A DNA stretch of 64,000 nucleotides from Dryococelus australis. Its lineage: Eukaryota > Arthropoda > Insecta > Phasmatodea > Phasmatidae. The translations under genes were made by a program, and so were the position numbers. Location of the stretch: NCBI GenBank assembly GCA_029891345.1, contig CM056995.1:83701895-83765894 (forward strand), in the 5' to 3' direction. Of this stretch, positions 48,222-58,740 are shown piece after piece; position 1 is the first letter of the stretch; the number at the start of each line of letters is the position of its first letter. The notes under the pieces are model-generated. The model was not told the DNA's origin. It saw only the letters and a list, made by a program, of their open reading frames with translations, and did not search any database.

Positions 48222-48620
48222 TTGAGAAAGAAATCAGCAAAATTTGAATTGGGCGAGGAGCAGCAAAAGGCCTTCGACACTCTAAAGAATTATATTATTC
48301 ATTCTCCTGTGTTACGTATGCCAGCTTTTAGTAATGAATTTATCCTTCAAACTGACGTTTCAAGTCAAGCTATAGGAGCAGTCCTGGCTCAGGAGATTGA
48401 AGGCTGTCGTCAGCCGATTGCATTTGCATCCTGCACTCTTAATCTTCAAGAGAAAATGTCTTACACCATTTATGAATTGGAATGTTTGGCTGTAGTTTTT
48501 GTTATAGATACGTTTAGCAATATTTGGAACATGCGGGATTTCTTCTCGAAACTGACAAGGAGACTTCGTTGTGGCTTTTGTCTCATCCACGCCAAACTGG
48601 AAATATTGGTCGTTGGGTAG
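48222..48620 (+). pseudogene. Gypsy element 1: RNase H domain
   Basis: A 132-codon open frame continues the polyprotein with the RT-associated RNase H, which degrades the RNA strand of the RNA-DNA hybrid. It reads FELGEEQQKAFDTLKNYIIH, then FILQTDVSSQAIGAVLAQ with the first catalytic Asp in the QTD motif, PIAFASCTL, and YTIYELECLAVVF with the conserved YELE. The frame is lost near 48560 before the final conserved segment (FSKLTRRLRC instead of the expected one). It is the best preserved domain of this copy. Confidence 0.88.
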
Positions 48621-48739
48621 TTTGAAATTCTTCTTTAAAATTCAGAGTGCAATACAGAAAAGGAACTCAAAATGTAGTTGCAGGTGCACTATCACCTATG
48701 TTGGATGGCACCAATGTGAAATCTGAAGTATTTCCAAAT

Positions 48740-49960
48740 TATAATGTTTGTCTAGTTTTCCATTAGCTTTTACGTACCTTAAAGAACACCAAGAAATGGA
48801 TAGTAATTTGAAACAAATTTTTTCTATTTTAAAATCAGGCATTGAACACAAACCATATTTTCTTCCCAAATGTCTCCTCTGTTGCAGACCTCGTGATAAA
48901 CAGAGACATATTGTATTGCCTGATCATCTAAAACCTATGATGTTTGAGTATTTAAATCCATCACCTTTTGGCGCTCACCTGGGTACACACAAAACTATTC
49001 AGGCCATCCGTCAGCACTTCATTTACAAAGGAAAGGATGCTGAAATCTATGGGCGAGTGAAATATTGCAAAATTTGTGCTCTGAACAATCCAGCTTAGAA
49101 TACAATTTAGGGTTTCTGTCTTCAGATGTAGCTGAAAAACCCATGAAAAAGTTGTTCATTGATTTTGTAGGTCCCTTTTTAAAAATTAAGTTAGGAAATA
49201 ATATGTTGTTAGTGTGTGTTGATGCTTTCACTAAATTTGTATGGTAAATCCCACTTCGGAAAGCTGATGCTATCTCTACTGTTCATGCTCTTGAAGTACA
49301 TGATTTTAAAAATTTCTGTACTTCTTCCATCAATTGTTTCAGATAACGGTTCACAATTTACCTCTCATCTGTTTAAGAGCATGTGTTTTTCTCATGACAT
49401 ACACCACATAACTTTATCCCCATGCAATCCTCCTCCTTCGCATGTGAAGCATTTCAATCGAAACCTTCGTTCAGCACTCATTGCTTCCATGAGACAGACC
49501 AGACAAAGTGGGATAAAAATCTCTCTTAGCTTCATATGGCATTCAATTATACCAAACACGAGTCACACAAAACTAGCACATTCAATCTTATGTTTACCTT
49601 TGTCAAATTTGTCACATCTAAATGACCTGTTGCCGAACGACCCTAAGGATGTTCGTGATATTTGGACATTAGACCTCAAGAATTTATAAAGTACGTTTAT
49701 TTTAAGAGTCGTGCCAAGTATAATAAAGGTCGTATTGATATTCCTTTTCGTGTAGGTGACCTTGTTCCGTGCAAAACACATCCTGTCAGCAGGGCAGTTG
49801 ATAAGAAAATGGCAAAGAAATCTTACTGTTTTCGGGTCCATGTCAAACAACATTTTTGACGCCAGTCACTGTCGCTTTAGCTGATCTCAACTCAGGAGCA
49901 TTTTTTTATAAGAACACATGTCTGGAATTTGAAAATATTTCATTCTACAAAGTAATCTTT
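48740..49960 (+). pseudogene. Gypsy element 1: integrase and C-terminal module
   Basis: Integrase remnants in order: the zinc-binding HHCC domain at about 48960-49095 (FGAHLGTHKTIQAIRQHF, then VKYCKICAL), the core start at 49140-49245 (KLFIDFVGPFL with the first catalytic Asp and VCVDAFTKFVW), and VSDNGSQFTSHLFKS near 49340 with the second Asp. SHVKHFNRNLRSALIASM follows at 49440; here Lys stands at the place of the usual catalytic Glu. The C-terminal module is at 49750-49860 (FRVGDLVPCKTHPVSRAVDK) and runs on in another frame to about 49950. The enzyme would insert the cDNA into the host genome. Stops and frameshifts at several points make it inactive. Confidence 0.85.
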
Positions 49961-50849
49961 TTTGCGCTGTATAGTAGCTGCAGACCCTAATTGTGCACTT
50001 GTTTTCCTTACAATAATTTGATATCTGTTGTTACTTGTGAGATCCTGACTGACTTCGTCTTGTTCATGGACTGATCACCCATTGAGCCAAGTCAATTTGG
50101 GATTCATGTTTTTTGTGAGCTCATATTTCAAGAAAAACCCACGGTATTAAGATAGATGAAATACTAAACTAAGTTAGGCTGAAATACTAAATTAAGTTGG
50201 TATTAAGCCAAGCTTGTCTTTGTAGCAAATAATACTTAGTGTTCTGAATTCAGATTGTTTGACATATATAGTATACACATACATATATATAAAATTGAAA
50301 TTTTTGTGTTCAATGTCCAGTTAATTTCGGTATCTTGTATTTGTTTGGGTATTGAACTAGTTAGGTTCCTGATCAATCTTTTCCAGATGTGACACTCTTG
50401 TGTAAATGGGTCTTGATCAGTAGGTCATCTGATTATTATTTGTATATTTAGTAGTTGATGTTCTTCCATTTAATATGTTTAATGTCATGGAAATTTGTGT
50501 TCATTTTGCTGTTAGGTCCTTGTTTCACCTTACAGTCTGTTTTATTTTTACCACCTTACTGTTTAAGTGGTGACATTATTTTTTCCCCTCCAGAATCTGC
50601 CAGTTAGACCATAGTAGCCTTGGGCATCTTCTTGGCTGTTGCCAGTTACTTTTGTGTTTGGTTGGTCACAGTAAATAATTTGAATTCTAATCAAGGATTT
50701 TGAAGACTGCACTTCGAATACTACCAGGCTACTCACTATCTAAACAATGTTAACATTTTGTATTCAGTTTTTAATCAAACTACTCATGAACTGTGGAATA
50801 GGATTGTAATCTTGGTTTCAAGATAGACCTTAGTATTATGCTGTTGAGA
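49961..50849 (+). other. Spacer between pol and env-like region
   Basis: About 0.9 kb without a readable domain. It probably belongs to the element (decayed env start or leader). A short (TA)n lies at 50265-50290. Confidence 0.45.
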
Positions 50850-51841
50850 GTCATTGAGGCTCTATCTAGTGCCCTAGTGCCAGGATAGAATTGGTCGACT
50901 TAAAGCATACCATCGGGACTAGTGTCTATGGCAAGTTATGCTCTAGTCTTTTGAATTCTAAGACTTTCGTTGATATTCTGAACAAAATGCAACATTTGAT
51001 TACACTTCCTTTACATATGATTGCCCCAGTAACTTTTGAGAATCTTTTTGCTTACTATGGCTTCAGTACATTACAGGCTATTTTTTTATATTATTCACTT
51101 AATGCTGTAGTGATGTTCCTTTGGCAAACATGGATACTTTTAAGAGTTATCTTGTCTTTACTTTTCGTGAGTTATTTCCCAACATAAACCGAAATTTGTT
51201 ATTCAAAGTTTCAGTCTTTCTTATTGTCGGCTCGGACAGAAAGCTTTTTGCTCACATTCCAGCAAAATTGTCGTCTCAGTGTAAAACTTATGGTATTACT
51301 ATTTGCCCTTCTGACTTTCCATTATTTGATGCACATGTTAATAGTTATGAATTTAATTTATTCTCTGGTAAACCCACCTTGACTTTTGTGAAAATTCCTT
51401 TGTATCTCTAGGGTTACCCTTCCTGCAAAGAACTCATTCTCTCAGGCTGTTTGCAACAAAATTTCCCATTGATGTGACATTATTATGTAGGACTACCTTG
51501 AAGTCACAACCTCCCTTCACACTCTCATCGTCTGGAAATGGTTTTATCAGTAACGCTTCACATTGCGACATTGCCAGCCCACATTGTAAAACTTTTGGCC
51601 AAGTCAATTCTGCCATTAATTTAAATCAGTCTTTACGTGTACTACATTTTCCTGAACTATTTCCAATCTTACATCCTTCCAACTTCAAAAATACCTAATA
51701 TTTCTCCCAATGATTCCTTCATTAAGGAACTTGATAGCCTTCTGGCTTCCGAGCCCCATGTCACTAATGTCAGTGATGCTATGCAACTTCTCCATCCCCA
51801 TCCTTCCCCACCTCATGAACACATAAATGTTTGTTTCTATT
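50850..51841 (+). pseudogene. Degenerate env-like (envelope fusion protein family) region of gypsy element 1
   Basis: Downstream of integrase, on the same strand, several linked frames read as one broken protein. These are 50891-51187 (TLPLHMIAPVTFENLFAYYG), 51121-51411 (SQCKTYGITICPSDFPLFDA, then YEFNLFSG), and 51474-51841 in changed frames (SSSGNGFISNASHCDIASPH). The order and the spacing of the Cys, CP and FNLF segments and the GNGxxxNAS segment resemble the extracellular part of insect errantivirus Env and baculovirus-F-like proteins, which mediate membrane fusion. The position after pol fits an errantivirus. A furin site, fusion peptide and membrane anchor could not be identified; the last frame ends before any anchor. 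At least three frame changes show the copy is dead. The family call is from remembered motifs. Confidence 0.45.
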
Positions 51842-51973
51842 AGTCTGTCTTCAAATGTGGTAAGTTTTTTGCACTTAAGCAACCCTCTCCACCCATTCCA
51901 CCTTCAGCCAAGAACATTCTGTTGTAATCCCTTTGCCAGTTTTGTCTAGCGGCACCTCCTCCTCTTAATGTAA

Positions 51974-52118
51974 GTTTGTTGTGGTGTTGTGTTTTCATGT
52001 GCATAACTATCTGTGGGAAATTTTGCATTTTGTAGCTATTGCACTTGTCACACCTTTGTATGTGTGTCCTGGATTCAGGGTGTGTGTTCGTGTACCAGTT
52101 GTATAGCACTTGTTTCAT
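51974..52118 (-). pseudogene. Fragment with one C2H2 zinc finger
   Basis: A minus-strand frame (51840-52118, 92 codons) contains RCDKCNSYKMQNFPQIVMHM followed by KTQHHNK, a C-x2-C-x13-H-x4-H zinc finger. The rest is glycine and arginine rich. It lies just past the env-like region, antisense to the element's 3' end. It could be part of a different decayed gene or chance. Confidence 0.35.
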
Positions 52119-52264
52119 GTCATTGCAAATTCCATTAATTTCTTTCTTATTTATTTATATTTCACCAAATAACTTTTTTTCCTTTCGGAACGTGCTATGC
52201 TATGCTTAATGGTTTTGTTCATTCAATTTAAAGTCGTAAAACAAACTTTATCATCTGAAAATTT

Positions 52265-52805
52265 TGTGATGTTACTTGCGACTACCTGCGGCAACCGGCG
52301 ACAACCCATGACTACCTGTAACTACCCATGACTAACTGTGATTAATTCCGACTACCCGCGACTACCCGAGACTACCTATGACTACATGTGACTACCTGCG
52401 ACCACCCGTGACTATCTGTGAGTACCCGTGACTATTTGCGACAATCTGCGACTACTGTGACTACACTACTACCTGCGACAACTGCGGCAACTTGCGGCAA
52501 CTTGCGGAACTTGCGATTACCTGCGACTATCCGCGACAAATTTTGACTACCTGCGACTATTTGCGACTGCCTGCGACAACTTGCATCTTACATGCGACTA
52601 CCCGAGACCTGCTGCGACTACGAGGATTTTCGGCATGTGCAGCCCACCTTCGCTTCGCTCAGGTGTTAGGAGTATTTCGGTAAGATGGTATTTTACATTT
52701 ACCCCCAAAAAACTAATGTACCTTTTTATATGTCGTTTCGACAGTTTGCGACTACCCGTGACTACCCGTAATTACCTGTGACAAACTGCGATTACCCGCG
52801 ACTGC
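52265..52805 (+). repeat. GACTACCTGC minisatellite
   Basis: Two blocks (52265-52625 and 52740-52805) of a degenerate unit of about 10 bp, CGACTACCTG, CGACTACCCG or TGACTACCCG, with occasional CGGCAACTTG variants. A 110 bp unrelated piece separates the blocks. Confidence 0.9.
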
Positions 52806-53000
52806 AGGAACTTCGGCATGTGCTCGCTCACACCTATGGGCGCTCGCTCCCAAATCCTGACTTCGTTTTGAAACTTCGGGATATGCTCGCTCACGCCTAT
52901 AGGTGTTCGCTCGCACATACAGACCGACTACCCACGACTTCGTCTGGGAACTTCAGCTCGTGCTTACTCACGCCTACCGGTGCTCGCTCGCACATCCCAT
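52806..53000 (+). repeat. 63-77 bp tandem repeat with GCTCGCTCACACCTA
   Basis: Three units begin AACTTCGG or AACTTCAG (52809, 52872, 52949) and contain TGCTCGCTCACGCCTA and GGTGCTCGCTCGCACA. It follows the GACTACC block directly. Confidence 0.8.
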
Positions 53001-53019
53001 CCTGTAATACAAGATAATG

Positions 53020-53160
53020 TAATGTAAGATTTAAATCGTAAGACTTGAGATGTACGATGTAAGACCTAACACTTAAGACATAAGATTTAACACTTAAGAC
53101 ATACGACTTAACACTTCAGATGAAAGACTAAAGACTTAAGATGTAAGACTTAAGACTTGG
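53020..53160 (+). repeat. TAAGACTTAAGA minisatellite
   Basis: Degenerate copies of ATGTAAGACTTAAGAC and ACATAAGATTTAACACTTA. Confidence 0.85.
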
Positions 53161-53594
53161 CGCGAAGGGCCCTAACTTCCTATTGGGGGAGTGCAGGGCA
53201 TAAAAAGACAACCCTCCCCCAAATTCCAAGCAAATTGGTCGAAAAGTGCACCTTCAAGGCCGAAAAGAAGGCGAAAAACATACCGCTCCGGTCTTGGCAA
53301 CTCCTCCGGAGGAGGGTGAGAAGTGTAGATTGAGGGGGGGGGGGGGGGGGGTCGATAGCGAAAGGTCCAAGGGTGTGCAGAGTAAGGCATCCACCCTTCT
53401 ACAATTTTTTCTAACATTGTTTCAATTAATATTTAATAATGGTTTTGTTACTGCACGCTTAGAAAGCATCCAAGTAGTTCATTTTTCTTCGACTTGATTT
53501 ATAAATTTTGAAATTTCTCAAGGATATTTTTTTAGAATTAAACATAGTCTTGTCGGGCTGGAAAAAAAAGTAGCTTTCTAATAGTGAAAGAGTC
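53161..53594. other. GC-richer block with poly(G), unknown repeat
   Basis: GCGCGAAGGGCCCTAACTTC and CAACTCCTCCGGAGGAGG (a perfect TCCTCCGGAGGA palindrome) precede eighteen G at 53334-53351. The look is that of a repeat end, but no paired terminus was found. Confidence 0.4.
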
Positions 53595-53890
53595 GTGAGA
53601 ATCAGCAGGTAGTTTACGAGATTATCCAAGACATATAAAAAAATAAACACACCTCACATTACCTCTTTATAATATTATCACTCTAGCCACTGGGTCAATG
53701 CGACCCCACTTCGCATTACTTTAACCACTGAGTATCTGTTTCCCCACTTGTTATATGCCTACGTCCCTCTGGAAGAATGTAGCTTCCTAGTATGAGAGAA
53801 TTATAAGAATCAGCCGTGTAGTTTCCGAGACTACCCGAGACATATATAAACAAACTCACATTGCCTCTTTATAATATTAGTATAGATTTA
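53595..53890 (+). repeat. Duplicated RTE/SINE-like 3' tails
   Basis: AGAATCAGCAGGTAGTTTAC with GAGATTATCCAAGACATAT and TTACCTCTTTATAATATTA (53597-53680) recurs at 53808-53890 as AGAATCAGCCGTGTAGTTTC, CGAGACTACCCGAGACATAT and TTGCCTCTTTATAATATTAG then TATAGAT. The ending TATAATATTAGTATAGAT is typical of RTE-type LINE and dependent SINE tails in insects. Confidence 0.65.
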
Positions 53891-54860
53891 CGTTCATAAT
53901 TTTGTGTAAATTTCTTATTTCAGTTAGCAAAATGGAAAACATCATTTGCGAATTATTATATGTCTTTCTCGACTTTCGAGTTATGTATCGATTAGTCGCG
54001 CAAGACCATGAAGTCCGGAGCATACCTTGGTTATAGGCTTCCCCTCAGGTTAGTTTCTTCTTCTTCGCATTCTCGCCATGCAGAATGTAATCAGCTTAAT
54101 ATTTCTTTATCCTTGTGATGATATAGTGTTTTATCATCTGTTTTCGGTAAGTTTGTGGATTTTTTCTTTTATTCAGATGTGATTGTATTTTGTATTTATG
54201 CTCCTTTTTCAAGCATTTTTATATTTTTGTTGCATAGCGGTTCACCTGATGACTAACCGCATGGCCAACTATTCAGCCTTCTTGGGATGTGAGCCGCACA
54301 CCAAATTGTGGCGTGGTCATTTTAGACCACAGTTAACACTTCTTTAGCCAGCACCGCAGTAACGTCTGTAATGTCTTTGCCATACAAAAAAACCTATAAA
54401 TTATTTTTTGTGCTCGTGAGTGCTCTGAACTTTCTGTTTTCTGATGTGGTCTGTTATTCAATAATTCATTAATTTTATGGAACTGTTCGACTACAGATTT
54501 TCTAATTTGTTTCCTCTTAATTCAAAGTAAAGTAATGTAAAAAAAGAAGAGTTGAAAATAATCGAAAATTTCAAACGAAGTTATCCACCACCTCCGGTCA
54601 CACGAACTATATATCGGTGATCCAGTAGACCACAACATACAATTTGCTAGACCAAAGATGGCGAATGCACGGAGTGGATCAATTGTGCTTGTTAATGTAT
54701 TGCGACAGGTTTAATATCAACATAGGCTGAGCCCAAAAGTATTTAAAAATAGTAATACACTCAATATAATCTGCTACGAGAAAACTAACTAATATTATCA
54801 CTCGAAATTATGAGTCAAAAGGGCAGAATGTATGATATAACGAGTATTAAATTTCGGGGT

Positions 54861-54913
<53 letters not shown>

Positions 54914-56884
54914 TTTGCTACATAAATAATCATTAGGTTACTGTCGCAGATCGACTGGACACGGAACCATAAGGTTATATGTATTATATGCATTTGAGCT
55001 ACACATATGATTTTGACAGTAATATTTAATTGATTTCACATGTAATTTGAATATTAATATAATTCTTTTCACATGTTTATTATATTTTATGTTAAAATTT
55101 CATTTCCTTAATTTTTCCATATATGTGAACCACCAGTCCACTACTCTATGATAATTTTCACACGTTTTTCTGAGTTATACATATGGTTATGTGACTATTT
55201 TTATTATTGTATTAATATGCTTGATTTTATTTTCAGCAATTGTTTCATAATTTTTAATGTTAAATTATTTATTTGTTTTGGGATTAAATGACATAATATT
55301 TTAGGCCTTAATTTTATCTAGTGAAGGCAAAGCCGGAAGCGAGCCGTGATTGGATGTTGGTTGGTCGGAAGCCGGAAGAAAGTCTGTGAAAGACATTGAA
55401 CATGTAAGGCATCTAAATTTTTCGTTGGAATTTTGCTTTTGAAATTCCAACGCCACCATAAATTTATTTTGGGAATTATGCTCCCAGAAGTCATGTTTTT
55501 GGTAGTCGCCGCAGCAATAGTTAAGAAGAGGCTGTAGGATAGTCGTAGATAATTATTTTGAGTGTTAAATTGATGAGGCGAAAAGGACGCCGATACTACG
55601 ACGCCGGCACCACGCAAGGAGATAACGCCAGACTTCAGGTGACACGAAGACAATTTAACGTATGGACAGCTTAAGTACATGAACTGTTTTTCAAGTATTG
55701 AACTTTAAGGAACCTGAACTTATTTTACCAAAGTTAATTATAATGATTTTTCAACGATTTGACGTGAGTTCCGTGAGTATGTTAAACCAGTAGTCCCGAA
55801 CTTTCGCATGTGAGTTGTATAGCCGAGCAATATGGAATGAGGAGTTAAAGACTTATTTTGAACTTTCAGTATAAATACAGAGTAATTTTATTCGGCGAAG
55901 TATCAGATTTGAGATAATTAAGTGATGAACTGACTTTTAACATTTAATGAATTTTCAGTGAATGTGATCCAATAAATTTAAGAATATAAGTAAGAGCTTA
56001 CCAAATTTCCTGGAAATTGAAATACAGAGGAGGCTACTTCCGGTGGAATCTGATTAATATTTTGAACTGAAATCTCAAGTAAAAGATCTATTAATTTTTT
56101 AATATAGCAGCTCTAAAGTTTCACAGCATTTTTAAATCTTTTATTTTACTTTAATTTTGCATTCTGATTTATCCATATTCTTACTTGGATGGTGGTATGT
56201 CATTTATGTTAATAATCATACAGTATAATTTCATTTTTGAGTAAAGAGACTTCTGTCACACACACATATTTAGTTTTGCACGTTGTCGAATTATTCACAT
56301 GTTTGGGTCTGAGTTTATTTATTTCCGTTTTATCATTAATTAAATAATTATCGAGGTTACACATGTTTGATTTAAATGAATTACTGTGAAGGTTGGAATG
56401 TGTTTTCTATTGCGTGAGGTTACAGCATCGCCGGAGAGCTCCTGATTCCAGTGCGGTAAGACCAAGGTCACATCACGAATATAAGGCGCCTCATAATCTA
56501 TCATTTCATTATAATTATTCTTTCTCCCAACTCACACCAGATATATTTACACCCACACTATTACAGACGCTGTTTCAGAGTGGCCCACGTCATGTTACAA
56601 AAAAAGTGGCTGTCCCAACGTGTTGGCTATTACTTTACATGAGTATTTTTCAGATACTATGACAAATGTTTTTTTCATTGGCATTATTATGAAAACACGC
56701 AAATTATCATTTATACTTAACACCATACTATTCAAAACTATGCTTTGTGATTTAAAACGGAGGTGCACCTCGTGAGAGCAAAAAGTTTATATTACATGGG
56801 CACAAAAATTGTTATATAACCTCAAACCTACTTAAGATAAGCAAAACAGAATTTCTTAAGTCAGTCTTTCCTTGTCCTTAAACA
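53891..56884. other. Non-coding with a long (AT)n tract
   Basis: Includes (AT)n at 54864-54910 and a small stem GTGGTCATTTTAGACCAC at 54313. The part 55320-56480 is somewhat GC-richer. No gene or LTR could be supported. Confidence 0.5.
54864..54910. repeat. (AT)n microsatellite
   Basis: About 23 uninterrupted AT dinucleotides. Confidence 0.97.
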
Positions 56885-57060
56885 TGTTTTTTTTCTGCCC
56901 CCACAGCTAAACTAAAGGCATCTGGTTGTAAAATAAAATGTTTCGAAAAATCTGCAATGCGGAGTACAGGTGGACTGATAATATCTTGTTTTAATTTTTC
57001 AAAAGCACTGTTGTTGTTGTGGACCCCACTCAAATTTTACTTATTTTTACCCAACCTATT
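56885..57060 (-). pseudogene. Gypsy element 2: RNase H start
   Basis: On the minus strand, after the RT, FEKLKQDIISPPVLRIADFS and FILQPDAFSLAVGA align with the RNase H start of element 1 (FDTLKNYIIHSPVLRMPAFS and FILQTDVSSQAIGA). The catalytic segment is changed (QPD for QTD). The match stops near 56885, so the element is truncated there. Confidence 0.7.
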
Positions 57061-57076
57061 TAAGGGTGCGACCTTT

Positions 57077-57850
57077 TCAGCAAGATGGGGTATGAATTTC
57101 CCAAAAAAATTGAACCATTCCTATAACACGAGCTATGGCCTTAACGTCTTTTGAAAGGGGAAAATTTCTAATGACCTGAGTTCTGTCTAGATACATGGCA
57201 ATACCCCGTGAAGAAATTTTGTGACCGAGGAAAGAAATTTTCTGAACTGCGAACTTTACTTTTGCAGGATTAACAGTGAGACCAACCTTTTCTAACCTGG
57301 TAAGAACCTGTTTAAGAAGACTAAGATGTTGATCAAAGTCCTCGGAATACACAAAAAAATCATCTAAATAATTGTACACATATTTAAATTTAATGTCATG
57401 GAAAATTTGATCCAAAAGTCTGGTGAAGGACTTGTGCACCATTGGCAGAGCCAAAAGGGACTCGTGTGAATTGATAAAATTTCCATGATACACAGAAACA
57501 TGTAAAAAGTTTTGAATCTTTTGCCAAAGGTATTTGATGATATGCCGCATTGAGATCAATGGTTATGAAAAATTTTGACGCTCAGGCAACGGTACAGACT
57601 CTATTTCAATTTTTGATCAAGTTTCCTATAATCAACTTCCATTATTTGTTTTCCATTGAACTTTGGAACCAAAAATGGCGGACTGGCATATTGAGACTTG
57701 ATTGCTTGATTACGCCTTTATTAATGAGATCCTGAACTTTCAATTTCAAAAGATCAATTTGTGGAGGGGCTAATTTATAGGGACGACTGTTAACTAGTTC
57801 TTTATCTAATAATTAATTTTATACTGAAGAAATTTGGTTAATGAAACTGA
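57077..57850 (-). pseudogene. Gypsy element 2: reverse transcriptase
   Basis: Minus-strand reverse transcriptase of the same family as the element at 47.3 kb. The best frame, 57559 down to 57077 (160 codons), has KYVYNYLDDFFVYSEDFDQH with an intact YLDD catalytic box, LEKVGLTVNPAKVKFAVQKI and FLGHKISSRG, then RTQVIRNFPLSKDVKAIARV. Upstream (57560-57850), in several frames, come NSRPYKLAPPQIDLLKLKVQ, a GVIKQSS segment and FFITIDLNAAYHQIPLAKDS, the first catalytic Asp region. Element 1 reads LEKAGLTVN and has YLDN at the matching places. Stops and frame changes lie between the pieces, so the enzyme is not made. Confidence 0.85.
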
Positions 57851-57899
57851 TACAAAGGTCCTAAATAGCCGCATAATCATTTTCGCTTATATGACATAA

Positions 57900-58330
57900 A
57901 GGATTTACACATGGGTCTGAATTTAATTCTGCACTTATATCAACATTTACTTGCTGATTACAGCCAACAAACAAAATTTTCTGGTCAGGGGCAAATTAAA
58001 AAAGAAACATGATTACCATGAATATCAAGAAAAAGACCAGACTTTCACATTAGTCAGCACCTAATATAAAAGTTTGAATTAAATGTTCTGCTACTAGACA
58101 ATTACCCAAGTAAAATGAGAAATACACAACTTGACAGTCGCACAGCACAATATGGGTAGGGGCTCACAAGATGCAGCGTAGCATTCAAAGTGATTAACCT
58201 CAACAGATTTTTTTAGGTTTCAAATTTTGAAGTTCCTTAAATAATTTACCAGAAATAATGGCTGGCGCTGAACAGAGTCAACAAGCACGTTAACCTGAAG
58301 AGAGCCCAAGTAACTTCAATTCTTGGAGTA
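57900..58330 (-). pseudogene. Gypsy element 2: retropepsin region
   Basis: Between the zinc knuckle and the RT the minus strand reads VNVLVDSVQRQ near 58290, the retroviral aspartic protease active-site region, with the usual glycine of DSG/DTG lost to a small indel. Downstream frames include an FILGAD-like segment near 58065. The region is heavily decayed. Confidence 0.45.
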
Positions 58331-58499
58331 CTAGGCCTTTGGTACCCTATAAGATTGAGAAAATGCACATGACAGACTTAAACTTCAATTAAGTTAAGAG
58401 GGCCAAACAGATGTAGAAACCTATGACAATAATTTACAGCTTGTAAAATGTGAGCATTTACCTGGGAGTTGGCTAATTTACTTTTACCACGAGAACTGT

Positions 58500-58740
58500 C
58501 GTTCACATCCCACTCTCGTGTCTGTATTTTTTAGCTTCTTACATCTGGGAGCAATGTGCTATATTTTCTTAGAATAATGGCAGGTTGGAACCCAAGGTTT
58601 TTTTTTTTGCTCATCTTTAGCCTGCTCAGAATTTTCCTGATTTTTTGGTAGTTGAAGTTTCACTATCAACCGCATTTGACACAGATTTAGACTCAGATTT
58701 GCTGGGACCTTGTTCAAAAGCTTTATGTTTGAGTGCTAGT
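58500..58740 (-). pseudogene. Gypsy element 2: gag C-terminus with CCHC zinc knuckle
   Basis: On the minus strand, after a serine/lysine-rich stretch (GPSKSESKSVSNAVDSET), the codons at 58583-58541 read C-H-Y-S-K-K-I-stop-H-I-A-P-R-C, then KKLKNTDTRVG. The spacing is that of a retroviral gag knuckle C-x2-C-x4-H-x4-C, with the second Cys changed to Ser and a stop before the His. This places the gag end upstream of protease and RT, as expected. The 5' part and the LTR are not visible beyond 58740. Confidence 0.6.

Noticed and set aside
52265-53160. CRISPR-like array
   Set aside because: Units are contiguous and degenerate, with no unique spacers; this is a eukaryotic minisatellite.
54915-56884. 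5' LTR or leader of the minus-strand gypsy element
   Set aside because: It lies on the 3' side of that element and no repeated copy was found beyond 58740.
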